From: Thiohalospira sp051746205
Lineage (GTDB): Bacteria > Pseudomonadota > Gammaproteobacteria > Thiohalospirales > Thiohalospiraceae
Assembly (NCBI GenBank): GCA_051746205.1
Contig: JBNJEU010000019.1
Coordinates: 1-32,413, forward strand
DNA length: 32,413 nt
Direction of reading: 5' to 3'
The translations under genes were made by a program, and so were the position numbers. Shown one piece after another: positions 1 through 6,984 of the stretch; position 1 is the stretch's first letter; each line of letters starts with the position of its first letter. Under the pieces are notes generated by a model. The model had not been told where the DNA came from. It did not search any database and saw only the letters and a program-made list of their open reading frames with translations.

Positions 1-62
1 TCCTGCTCGACGCCCTTCTCGTTGGAGACGGCGTCCACCACCAGCAAGATGTCTTTGTTCAT
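1..62 (-). CDS. nusA: NusA, N-terminal fragment (cut by window edge)
   Basis: Only the first 20 codons lie in the window. They read MNKDILLVVDAVSNEKGVEQ, which matches the opening of the transcription termination/antitermination factor NusA (E. coli begins MNKEILAVVEAVSNEK). NusA binds RNA polymerase and modulates pausing, termination and antitermination. The ATG at 62-60 is preceded by a purine-rich CAGGGGCAGGG Shine-Dalgarno stretch. The gene follows rimP after a 75-nt spacer on the same strand, the conserved rimP-nusA arrangement. The rest of the gene lies beyond position 1. Confidence 0.93.
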   Translation of the reverse strand, partial: MNKDILLVVDAVSNEKGVEQ

Positions 63-137
63 ACCCTGCCCCTGCTTGAGCTCTCTCCATTCGACCGGGA
101 TTCCCCGGCCCGAAATTTCCCGTATCGCCGATCCGCG

Positions 138-593
138 CTACACCCGCGGCACCAGCCGCGCCGTATCGATGGCATCCATCGTGAAACAGCGCTGCTCACC
201 TTCGAAATCAATACACACCTCGTCATCCTCCACCGAGAGGATGGGACCCTGAAACTTGCGCTGACCGAACACGTCCGGTACGGCCAGTTTCAGACGCACC
301 GTTTCACCGATGAAACGGCTGAACTGTTCGGCGGTAAACAGCGGCCGGTCCAGGCCGGGGGAGGAAACCTCCAGGTGGTACTCCCCCTGGATCGGCTCCT
401 CCACGTCCAGCGCGGCACTGATCTGGCGGCTCGCCTGTTCGCAGTCCTCGATGGTGATCCCGTCGGGGCTGTCGATGTAGACGCGCAGAGTGGTCCCGCG
501 TTCGCTGACCATCTCGATGCCGAGGCACTCGTAGCCGAGACCGGAAACGGCCGGGGCGACGACGCTGTGTACTGCCGGTGATGCCTGTCGCAT
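138..593 (-). CDS. rimP: Ribosome maturation factor RimP
   Basis: RimP is a cytoplasmic factor needed for late assembly of the 30S subunit. The 151-residue product has the family's N-terminal alpha/beta domain with the signature LEVSSPGLDRPL near residues 75-86, followed by an SH3-like C-terminal domain ending VPRV. The frame is open for 12 further codons upstream to 629, but that extension is translated from a terminator hairpin. The ATG at 593 has CAGGGACC just ahead of it and gives the usual family length of about 150 residues, so 593 was chosen. It is followed by nusA, the usual partner. Expression probably depends on the promoter at 773-802 and on read-through of two hairpins in its leader. 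Confidence 0.95.
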   Translation of the reverse strand: MRQASPAVHSVVAPAVSGLGYECLGIEMVSERGTTLRVYIDSPDGITIEDCEQASRQISAALDVEEPIQGEYHLEVSSPGLDRPLFTAEQFSRFIGETVRLKLAVPDVFGQRKFQGPILSVEDDEVCIDFEGEQRCFTMDAIDTARLVPRV

Positions 594-606
594 AGGTCCC
601 TGAAAC

Positions 607-628
607 AAAAAATGGGCCCTCGGGCCCA
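607..628 (-). terminator. Second tandem terminator-like hairpin in the rimP leader
   Basis: On the minus strand TGGGCC-CGAG-GGCCCA forms a six-base-pair GC-rich stem with a four-base loop, directly followed by TTTTTT (positions 612-607). It has the form of an intrinsic terminator and ends only 13 nt before the rimP start codon, so the rimP ribosome-binding site begins just after the U-tract. Its position suggests attenuation rather than an ordinary end of transcription. That it acts this way is inference. Confidence 0.7.
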
Positions 629-632
629 CTAC

Positions 633-654
633 AAAAAAGGCCCCATCAGGGGCC
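633..654 (-). terminator. First tandem terminator-like hairpin in the rimP leader
   Basis: On the minus strand GGCCCC-TGAT-GGGGCC forms a six-base-pair stem followed immediately by TTTTTT (638-633). It is the upstream member of a pair; the second copy begins five bases after the first U-tract. Tandem terminators in front of rimP are also known downstream of the metY tRNA gene in E. coli, so a conserved attenuation role is plausible, although no tRNA lies directly upstream here. Confidence 0.68.
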
Positions 655-696
655 CGGTCGGTGCGACGCTTCCTGTGCGAACCGGCGCGCCTTCAT
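646..696 (-). other. Possible 16-codon leader ORF in the rimP leader
   Basis: An ATG at 696 opens MKARRFAQEASHRPGP and stops with TGA at 648-646, exactly inside the loop of the first terminator hairpin. A weak purine-rich site (AGGCGG) lies just upstream. Translation of this frame would place a ribosome on the hairpin. Such a short ORF can arise by chance and the peptide has no recognisable attenuator run of one amino acid, so this is a speculative entry. Confidence 0.2.
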
Positions 697-772
697 GGCG
701 CCGCCTGGTCCGTCGGTCGTGGCCAGCGTCCCCGATCGTCACTCCGTCACGATCGCCGACCAGCAGCCACGA

Positions 773-802
773 ATTATATTGGCGATCGGGTGTCAGCGTC
801 AA
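773..802 (-). promoter_or_regulatory. Sigma70-like promoter for rimP-nusA
   Basis: Read on the minus strand, TTGACG (802-797) and TATAAT (778-773) are separated by 18 bases. The -10 hexamer is a perfect match to the consensus and the -35 differs at one position. Transcription would start near 766, giving rimP a leader of about 170 nt. An inverted repeat CGATCGCC / GGCGATCG (750-757 and 781-788) flanks the -10 and could be an operator. Confidence 0.75.
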
Positions 803-812
803 ATCCGGCGTG

Positions 813-842
813 TTGACAGGGCCTCGTGCCGAGCCGTAGATT
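813..842 (+). promoter_or_regulatory. Sigma70-like promoter for lemA
   Basis: A perfect TTGACA (813-818) is followed after 18 bases by TAGATT (837-842), which matches four of six -10 positions. The predicted start near 849 gives a leader of about 23 nt before the GTG start of lemA. The -35 hexamer lies 10 bp from the -35 of the opposing rimP promoter, so two polymerases could hardly bind both at once. Confidence 0.6.
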
Positions 843-871
843 CAGGGATCACTTTCATGAGGGGAACCGCA

Positions 872-1459
872 GTGGACTGGATCTTACCCCTGGCCATCAT
901 CGCGATACTGCTCCTCGGCGGTATCCTCATCTACAACCGCCTGGTCACTCACCGCAATCGGGTGGAAAACGCCTTCGCCCAGATCGATGTCCAGCTCCAC
1001 CGCCGCCACGACCTGATCCCGAACCTGGTGGAGACGGCCAAGGGGTACATGCAGCACGAACGCGAGACCCTCACCGAGGTCATCGAGGCGCGCAACCAGG
1101 CGGTCAGCGGCCTGGAGAAGGCGCAGCACGATCCCATGGACCCGGCCGGCATGCAGCAGCTCGGCCAGGCGGAGCAGGGGCTCAGCGGTGCACTGGGCCG
1201 GCTCTTCGCCCTCTCCGAGAACTACCCCGATCTCAAGGCCAACGAGAACATGATGCAGCTCACCGAGGAGCTGACCACCACCGAGAACCGGGTCGCCTAC
1301 GCCCGGCAGGGCTACAACGACGCGGTGATGAACTACAACACCGCCCGCGAGGTCTTCCCCAGCAACCTCATCGCGTCGATGTTCGGCTTCGATGCGGCCG
1401 TCCCGCTGGAGATCGAGGAACCGGCCATGCGCGAGGCGCCCAGCGTCTCGTTCACCTGA
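872..1459 (+). CDS. lemA: LemA family membrane protein
   Basis: The product (195 residues from the GTG) has one N-terminal membrane helix (about residues 3-20) and then the LemA signature: IYNRLV, a helix rich in Arg and Asn, and DVQLHRRHDLIPNLVETAKGYMQHE at about residues 40-64. A long coiled helical bundle follows, with TTTENRVAYARQGYNDAVMNYN. LemA proteins are inner-membrane proteins with an extracytoplasmic or cytoplasmic helical domain; their biochemical role is not established. The GTG at 872 has AGGGG seven bases upstream and suits the family N-terminus. An in-frame ATG at 857 is possible, but its Shine-Dalgarno would lie at the predicted transcription start. The gene is followed after 9 bp by a membrane M48 peptidase, the usual LemA partner. 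Confidence 0.88.
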   Translation: MDWILPLAIIAILLLGGILIYNRLVTHRNRVENAFAQIDVQLHRRHDLIPNLVETAKGYMQHERETLTEVIEARNQAVSGLEKAQHDPMDPAGMQQLGQAEQGLSGALGRLFALSENYPDLKANENMMQLTEELTTTENRVAYARQGYNDAVMNYNTAREVFPSNLIASMFGFDAAVPLEIEEPAMREAPSVSFT

Positions 1460-1468
1460 AGCCCCGAC

Positions 1469-3466
1469 ATGGACTTCTTCGAGCATCAGGACCGCGCCCG
1501 GCGGACCAGTCACTGGCTGGTCCTGTTCTTTCTCCTCGGCGTCACCGCCATCGCCGGTGTGGTGGCGGTGGTGGCCCTGCTGTTCCTCGGTGAACCGCCC
1601 CCGACCGGACCCGATGCGGGGCCGATGGCGTGGGTGAGCGCCAACCTCGATATCCTGCTGATCACCGCCGCCCTGGTGGTCGGCGGGATCCTGCTCGCCA
1701 GCCTCTTTCGCATCGCCAGTCTGGCCAGTGGGGGCAGTCACGTCGCCGAGATGCTCGGGGGCACCCGGGTCACCCCGGACAGCGGCGATCCCCTGAAGCG
1801 CCGCCTGCTGAACGTGGTCGAGGAGATCGCACTGGCCTCGGGCACGCCGATGCCGGACGTCTACCTCCTCGAGGAGGAAGAGGGGATCAACGCCTTCGCC
1901 GCCGGCTACGGCACCGGCGACGCCGCCATCGCCGTCACCCGGGGCACCCTCGAGAAACTCGATCGTGCCGAACTCAAAGGGGTCGTCGCCCACGAGTTCA
2001 GCCATGTCCTCAACGGCGACATGCGCCTCAATATCCGCCTGATGGGAGTCCTGTTCGGACTGCTGGTGCTCACCATTGTCGGTCGTTTCATGGTCCGCGC
2101 CCTCTACTTCGGCGGCCGCAGCCGCGACAGCCAGCAGGTGGCCATGGCGGTGGCGGCCATGGGTGCGGCCCTGCTGGTCATCGGCGCCCTCGGCGTCTTC
2201 TTCGGGCGGTTGATCAAGGCGGCCGTCTCGCGCCAGCGCGAATTTCTCGCCGACGCCTCGGCGGTTCAGTTCACCCGCAACCCCGAGGGGATCGGCGGCG
2301 CCCTGAAGAAGATCGCCCTGCACAGCCAGGGATCGAAACTGGAATCGCCCGAGACCGAAGAGGTCAGCCACATGTTGATCGCCTCCGGCTTCACGTCCAT
2401 GAGCGGCCTGCTGGCCACCCACCCGCCGCTGACGGAACGGATCCGGGCCATCGAGCCGAACTACGACCCCGAACGCGATCTCGGTGAACTGGCGCGCCGG
2501 GAACAGCAGCGGGATGAACGCGAGGAGCGGCGCCGGGCCGCCGAGGAGGAGCGCCGGGCGCGGAGCGAAGCGGCAGACGGAGGCGGCGGCATTCACATCC
2601 CCGGCTTCGGCCGGCTCCCGGGGACCGAGGGGTTGCCGGAAGGCGCCCTGCTCGGCGCCATCCTGGCCGACGTGGACAGCCCCGACGAAGCCCGCCAGCA
2701 GCAGGCGCGGCACCTTCTCGACTCCCTGCCCGCCCCCCTGCGCGAGGCCGCCCACGGCGAGGATGCCCACCTGGTCGTCGCCTTCACCGTGCTGGGGCAC
2801 GACGCCGAGGTTCGGGAGAAGCAGCTCGCCATCGCCCGGCGCGCCTGGGGGCGGACCGCCTTCGAGACCCTGGAGTCCTGGATCGCGGCGGGCTTGGAGC
2901 CGTCTCCCTCGCAGCGACTGCCGCTGCTTGAGATGGTGCTGCCGGCGCTGCGCCACCGCCCGGCGCAGCGTCTGCGGGCGCTGCGCGAGACGCTGGGCGA
3001 GCTGGTCGCCGCCGACGGCCGGATCTCGCCGTTCGAATTCGCCCTGGGCCAGCTCTTCGACGCCCACATGCGCGACATCCTCAAACCATCGGAACAGGGC
3101 CGGGGGCGGGCGCGGCTCGACCGCGAGATGGTTGCCGGGATCCGGGTGCTGCTCTCGGTCATGGCCCGCGCGGGCTCGGAGGACGACGAGACCGTGGCCG
3201 CGGCGTATGCCGGCGGCATGGCGCGCCTCTATCGGGACACCACCCCGCCGCCGTTCGACATGCCGGTGGACTGGGCGTCGGCCCTGGGCGCGGCCCTGCC
3301 CCGCCTCGACCGCCTCGGTCCGGAGAACAAGAAGCAGCTGCTCGACGCGATGCTGGCCACCATCAGCCACAACGGCCGGGTCAACGTCGCCGAGGCGGAG
3401 CTGCTGCGTGCCTTTGCCGCCGCCCTCCACGTCCCCGTTCCGCTGGTGGTACCGACCGCCGAATAA
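1469..3466 (+). CDS. Large membrane-bound M48 family metallopeptidase with C-terminal helical extension
   Basis: This 665-residue protein is a zinc metalloprotease of the M48 (HtpX/Ste24-like) family. HEFSH at residues 175-179 carries the two zinc histidines and the catalytic glutamate; the third ligand is expected at Glu258 in REFLAD. Membrane segments are visible at about 16-41, 60-81, 190-212 and 224-247, as in HtpX. After residue 343 the protein departs from HtpX (about 290 residues): a highly charged Arg/Glu stretch (344-369), then a helical domain of nearly 300 residues with two TerB-like motifs, AADGRISPFEFAL near 515 and SHNGRVNVAEAELL near 635. It probably cleaves membrane or misfolded proteins with LemA, its upstream neighbour. 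The substrate is unknown. The gene should not be called htpX without comparison, because of its length. Confidence 0.85.
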   Translation: MDFFEHQDRARRTSHWLVLFFLLGVTAIAGVVAVVALLFLGEPPPTGPDAGPMAWVSANLDILLITAALVVGGILLASLFRIASLASGGSHVAEMLGGTRVTPDSGDPLKRRLLNVVEEIALASGTPMPDVYLLEEEEGINAFAAGYGTGDAAIAVTRGTLEKLDRAELKGVVAHEFSHVLNGDMRLNIRLMGVLFGLLVLTIVGRFMVRALYFGGRSRDSQQVAMAVAAMGAALLVIGALGVFFGRLIKAAVSRQREFLADASAVQFTRNPEGIGGALKKIALHSQGSKLESPETEEVSHMLIASGFTSMSGLLATHPPLTERIRAIEPNYDPERDLGELARREQQRDEREERRRAAEEERRARSEAADGGGGIHIPGFGRLPGTEGLPEGALLGAILADVDSPDEARQQQARHLLDSLPAPLREAAHGEDAHLVVAFTVLGHDAEVREKQLAIARRAWGRTAFETLESWIAAGLEPSPSQRLPLLEMVLPALRHRPAQRLRALRETLGELVAADGRISPFEFALGQLFDAHMRDILKPSEQGRGRARLDREMVAGIRVLLSVMARAGSEDDETVAAAYAGGMARLYRDTTPPPFDMPVDWASALGAALPRLDRLGPENKKQLLDAMLATISHNGRVNVAEAELLRAFAAALHVPVPLVVPTAE

Positions 3467-3500
3467 AGAAAGGCCGCGTCCCGGAGGACGCGGCCTTTCT
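3467..3500. terminator. Bidirectional intrinsic terminator between the M48 gene and tRNA-fMet
   Basis: A perfect 15-bp inverted repeat, AGAAAGGCCGCGTCC (3467-3481) and its complement (3486-3500), encloses the loop CGGA. On the plus strand the stem ends in CTTTCT just after the M48 stop codon. On the minus strand it ends in TTTCTTTATTC six bases after the tRNA 3' end. It therefore suits termination from both sides and insulates the two convergent units. Confidence 0.9.
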
Positions 3501-3506
3501 GGTATC

Positions 3507-3583
<77 letters not shown>

Positions 3584-3596
3584 ACTGATACGACTC

Positions 3597-3625
3597 AGTA
3601 TACGGATACGGACCGCTCTCCGCAA
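3597..3625 (-). promoter_or_regulatory. Promoter of tRNA-fMet
   Basis: On the minus strand TTGCGG (3625-3620) and TATACT (3602-3597) are spaced by exactly 17 bases. The -10 matches five of six consensus positions. Transcription would begin close to 3590, a few bases before the mature tRNA 5' end. Confidence 0.65.
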
Positions 3626-3644
3626 GCCCCGACCACCGCAGTAC

Positions 3645-3974
3645 TCAGCCCTGGCGGGCCCGCCGATCGAGAAAATGCCGCAGCTGATGGCGATAGATGA
3701 AGCCGGGGGCGGCGAAGACGGCGAACAGGGCCAGGGTCACGACAATGAACTCCCACTCCTGGGGATAGATGTCGCCCCGCGCGGTGCGCTCGATGCCGAG
3801 GGCCACGACCCCGACTACGCCATAGAGAACCAGCCACTCCAGAAGCCGCATCCAGACGCTCTTGTTGCCGCCTTTCGGAGGCAACACGAAGAAATTGCGC
3901 TCGCTCAGCCACGGCAGGTTCGCCGCGACCAGGGCAATAACCAGCAGAAGAGCGATCAGTGTCGCGGTATCCAT
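3645..3974 (-). CDS. DUF2818 family inner-membrane protein
   Basis: The 109-residue protein has three predicted membrane helices (about 5-21, 43-61 and 75-92) and a basic C-terminus (YRHQLRHFLDRRARQG). The N-terminal part ANLPWLSERNFF and the length fit the DUF2818 family, which is found in beta- and gammaproteobacteria at the end of nuo operons. Its function is unknown; the place right after nuoN suggests a role tied to complex I assembly or the membrane arm, which is inference. It starts seven bases after the nuoN stop and so is almost certainly the last gene of the nuo transcript. No intrinsic terminator is visible before the tRNA promoter. Confidence 0.8.
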   Translation of the reverse strand: MDTATLIALLLVIALVAANLPWLSERNFFVLPPKGGNKSVWMRLLEWLVLYGVVGVVALGIERTARGDIYPQEWEFIVVTLALFAVFAAPGFIYRHQLRHFLDRRARQG

Positions 3975-3981
3975 GCGTTCC

Positions 3982-5421
3982 TCAGAGCCCGAAGGCGTTC
4001 AGTGTCAGCGCCATCAGCGCGCCGGGAAAGAGCCCAAGGCCGAGAACCGCGAGGCCGTTGGCGGACAGCAGGACGCGCATGTCGGCATCCGCGACCAGCA
4101 CCCCGTTGTCCTTCGGCTTGTCGAAATACATGTGCTTCACGACCCGCAGGTAGTAGAAGGCACCGATGATGGAGAACACCACCGCCAGCACGGCGAGCCA
4201 GACGAAACCGGACGCGACCACTTCCTGCAGCACCGCCATCTTAGCCCAGAAGCCGAGGAACGGCGGCACACCGGCCATCGAGAACATGATGATCAGCATC
4301 ACGCCGGCGAACCACGGGCTGCGTTCATTGAGCCCCTTGAAGTCCTCCAGGTTCTCCGCCTCATGGCCGGTACGCGATAGGAGCATGATGACCCCGAAAC
4401 CGCCCAGCCCCATCAACGCATAGGTAATGGTGTAGAACATCGCCGAGGCGTAGCCGGAATCCTGGGCGGTCATCAGACCGAGCAGGATGAACCCCATGTG
4501 TGCGATGGTCGAATACGCGAGCATCCGCTTGATGTTCTGCTGGGCGATGGCAAACACGTTACCCACGGCCATGGAGAGCACGGCCAGGGCGATCAGCATC
4601 CCCTGCCACTGGTCGTGCAGGCCGTCGAGACCGTCCACCAGCAGCCGCATGGCCATGGCGAACGCGGCGATCTTCGGGGCCGTGCTGATGAAGGCAGTCA
4701 CCGCCGTCGGCGCGCCGTGATAGACGTCCGGAACCCACATGTGGAACGGCACCGCGCCGAGCTTGAACGCCAGACCGACGACGAGGAAGACCAGGCCGAA
4801 CACCATGATGGTCTCGTTGACCTCGCCGGCGGCCACGGCGGCGTTGATCGCGACCAGGTTCAGTTCCCCGGTGGCACCGTAGATCATCGACATGCCGTAG
4901 AGCAGCATCCCCGAGGCCAGCGCGCCGAGGATGAAGTACTTCATCGCCGCCTCCGAGGCCATGGACGAGCGGCGATGCATTGCCACCATGGCGTACAGCG
5001 ACAGGGAGAGAAGCTCGAGCCCGAGGTAGACCACCAGCAGGGTGTTCGACGAGATCAGTACCATCATGCCCAGGGTGGCGAACAGTCCCAGCAGGTAGAA
5101 CTCGCCCTTGAGCATCGCCCGGTCGCGCAGATAGGGGCGCGCGTAGAGAAACACCACGAAGACCGCCAGATAGACAAAGATCTTCAGCAGGTCGGCCATG
5201 GCGTCGCGAATGTACATGTCGTTGAACGCGAGGCCCTGGTGCGCGTCGCTCATGCCGATGGTGATGATCGCCGCGCCGACCAGGGCAACCTGGGAGAGCA
5301 GATAGGTCACCGACCGGCTCTTGTCCGTCAGGAACAGGTCGATGAGCAGGATCAGGCAGACCATGCCCAGCAGGAACAGCTCAGGCAGCGCGGTCAGAAA
5401 GTCTGTGGACTCTAGAATCAT
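3982..5421 (-). CDS. nuoN: NADH-quinone oxidoreductase subunit N
   Basis: NuoN is one of the three antiporter-like proton-pumping subunits in the membrane arm of complex I. The 479-residue protein is a chain of about 14 membrane helices. The key acidic residue in YLGLELLSLSLY (Glu136) and the lysines of the half-channels, Lys220 (FKLGAVPFHMWVPDVYHGAP) and Lys250 (STAPKIAAF), are all present. The length is normal for the family. It follows nuoM by 15 bp and is followed by the DUF2818 gene. The ATG at 5421 gives the expected N-terminus. Confidence 0.97.
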   Translation of the reverse strand: MILESTDFLTALPELFLLGMVCLILLIDLFLTDKSRSVTYLLSQVALVGAAIITIGMSDAHQGLAFNDMYIRDAMADLLKIFVYLAVFVVFLYARPYLRDRAMLKGEFYLLGLFATLGMMVLISSNTLLVVYLGLELLSLSLYAMVAMHRRSSMASEAAMKYFILGALASGMLLYGMSMIYGATGELNLVAINAAVAAGEVNETIMVFGLVFLVVGLAFKLGAVPFHMWVPDVYHGAPTAVTAFISTAPKIAAFAMAMRLLVDGLDGLHDQWQGMLIALAVLSMAVGNVFAIAQQNIKRMLAYSTIAHMGFILLGLMTAQDSGYASAMFYTITYALMGLGGFGVIMLLSRTGHEAENLEDFKGLNERSPWFAGVMLIIMFSMAGVPPFLGFWAKMAVLQEVVASGFVWLAVLAVVFSIIGAFYYLRVVKHMYFDKPKDNGVLVADADMRVLLSANGLAVLGLGLFPGALMALTLNAFGL

Positions 5422-5436
5422 GGTGCGCTCTCTCGC

Positions 5437-6954
5437 TTACAGCTTGGACTGGGCCACATGGTCCAGCAGGTTATGGACCGTCGCGTGCATGACTTCCAGC
5501 AACGGGGCCGGCCAGATGCCGATCAACAGCACGAAGAAGGCCAGAAGACCCAGGACCAGGAACTCCCGGGCATTGATGTCCTGAAGATCGGCCACCCTCT
5601 CGTTGGTGATGCCACCGAAGATCACCCGCTTGATCATCCACAGGGTGTACGCCGCACCGATGATGAGCGTGAGCGCCGCCAGGAAGGCGTACCACGGATT
5701 CGCCTTGAACGAGCTGAGGATGACCATGAACTCGCCGACGAACCCGGAGGTCCCCGGAAGGCCGGCGTTGGCCATGGCGAACAGCACCGCGAAGGTGGCA
5801 AACACCGGCATGGTGTTCACCACGCCCCCGTAGTCACTGATGTTGCGGCTGTGCAGGCGGTCATAGAGCACGCCGACGGCGAGGAACATGCCGGCGGACA
5901 CGAAGCCGTGGGAGATCATCTGCACCATGGCGCCCTCGACGCCCATGGCCGCCCCGCTCCAGCTGCCGGTGGACTGGTAGATGGCAAAGATGATGAAGAA
6001 GCCGAGGGTCACGAAGCCCATGTGGGAGATCGACGAATAGGCGATCAGCTTCTTCATGTCCTCCTGGACCAGCGCCACGAAACCGATGTAGACCACCGCG
6101 ATGAGCGACAGGACGATCATGAAGACGTCCAGCGCCGCGCTGGCGTCCGGCGTGATCGGCAGGCTGAAGCGCAGGAAGCCGTAGGCGCCCAGCTTCAGCA
6201 TGATCGCCGCCAGGATCACCGAGCCCCCGGTCGGCGCCTCGACGTGGGCGTCCGGCAGCCAGGTGTGCACCGGCCACATCGGGATCTTCACCGCGAAGGC
6301 CAGCAGGAAGGCGATGAAGATCAGCATCTGCTCGGTGTAGCCCAGCTGCAACCCGTGGAAGTCGAGGATCGCGAAGCTGCCCGACAGGGTGTACATGTAC
6401 AGCAGCGACACCAGCATGAACACGGAGCCGAAGAAGGTGTAGAGGAAGAACTTGATGGTCGCGTAGACGCGCCGCGGGCCGCCCCAGATGCCGATGATCA
6501 CGAACATCGGGATGAGCATCGCCTCCCAGAAGACGTAGAAGAGCATGGAATCGAGGGCCGAGAAGACCCCGATCATCAACCCTTCCATGATCAGGAAGGC
6601 GCCCATGTACTGCGCGGCGCGATACCGGATCACCTCCCATCCGGCGATGACCACCAGCACGGTGGCGAACGCGGTGAGCAGGATCAGCGGCATGGAGATG
6701 CCGTCGACCCCCAGGTGATAGTTGATCCCGAAGGCTTCGATCCAGGGTGCGAACTCGGTGAACTGCATGTCCGCGGTGGCCCGGTCGAACCCGAACCACA
6801 GCGGGATCGACAGCCCCAGGGTCACCAGCGCCACGAGCAGGGCGAGTACCCGGGCCTCCAGGGCGTTCTTGTCCCCGCCCGTGGCGAGCACCAGCAACCC
6901 GCCGATGATCGGGGTCCAGATGACGAGACTCAGAAGGGGCAGCTCCGAAAGCAT
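5437..6954 (-). CDS. nuoM: NADH-quinone oxidoreductase subunit M
   Basis: NuoM is the central antiporter-like subunit of the complex I membrane arm and one of the proton pumps. The 505-residue product shows Glu144 in FYVFWEAMLIPMF, at the same number as the essential E. coli residue, Lys223 in AVKIPMWPVHTWLPDAH and Lys254 in IMLKLGAYGF. About 14 membrane helices are visible. It lies 30 bp after nuoL and 15 bp before nuoN. The start ATG at 6954 gives MLSELPLLSLVIWTPIIGG, a normal N-terminus. Confidence 0.97.
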   Translation of the reverse strand: MLSELPLLSLVIWTPIIGGLLVLATGGDKNALEARVLALLVALVTLGLSIPLWFGFDRATADMQFTEFAPWIEAFGINYHLGVDGISMPLILLTAFATVLVVIAGWEVIRYRAAQYMGAFLIMEGLMIGVFSALDSMLFYVFWEAMLIPMFVIIGIWGGPRRVYATIKFFLYTFFGSVFMLVSLLYMYTLSGSFAILDFHGLQLGYTEQMLIFIAFLLAFAVKIPMWPVHTWLPDAHVEAPTGGSVILAAIMLKLGAYGFLRFSLPITPDASAALDVFMIVLSLIAVVYIGFVALVQEDMKKLIAYSSISHMGFVTLGFFIIFAIYQSTGSWSGAAMGVEGAMVQMISHGFVSAGMFLAVGVLYDRLHSRNISDYGGVVNTMPVFATFAVLFAMANAGLPGTSGFVGEFMVILSSFKANPWYAFLAALTLIIGAAYTLWMIKRVIFGGITNERVADLQDINAREFLVLGLLAFFVLLIGIWPAPLLEVMHATVHNLLDHVAQSKL

Positions 6955-6984
6955 CTATGACTACCTTTTATTGTCGACCCGCGC

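Noticed and set aside
884..3430. 848-codon open frame on the minus strand opposite lemA and the M48 gene
   Set aside because: It is a GC-rich antisense shadow of two well-supported genes. Its translation is low-complexity (Gly, Arg, Glu, His, Gln) with no domain.
3655..3666. Palindrome GGCGGGCCCGCC near the end of the DUF2818 gene
   Set aside because: It lies inside the coding sequence and has no U-tract after it; not enough to call a nuo terminator.
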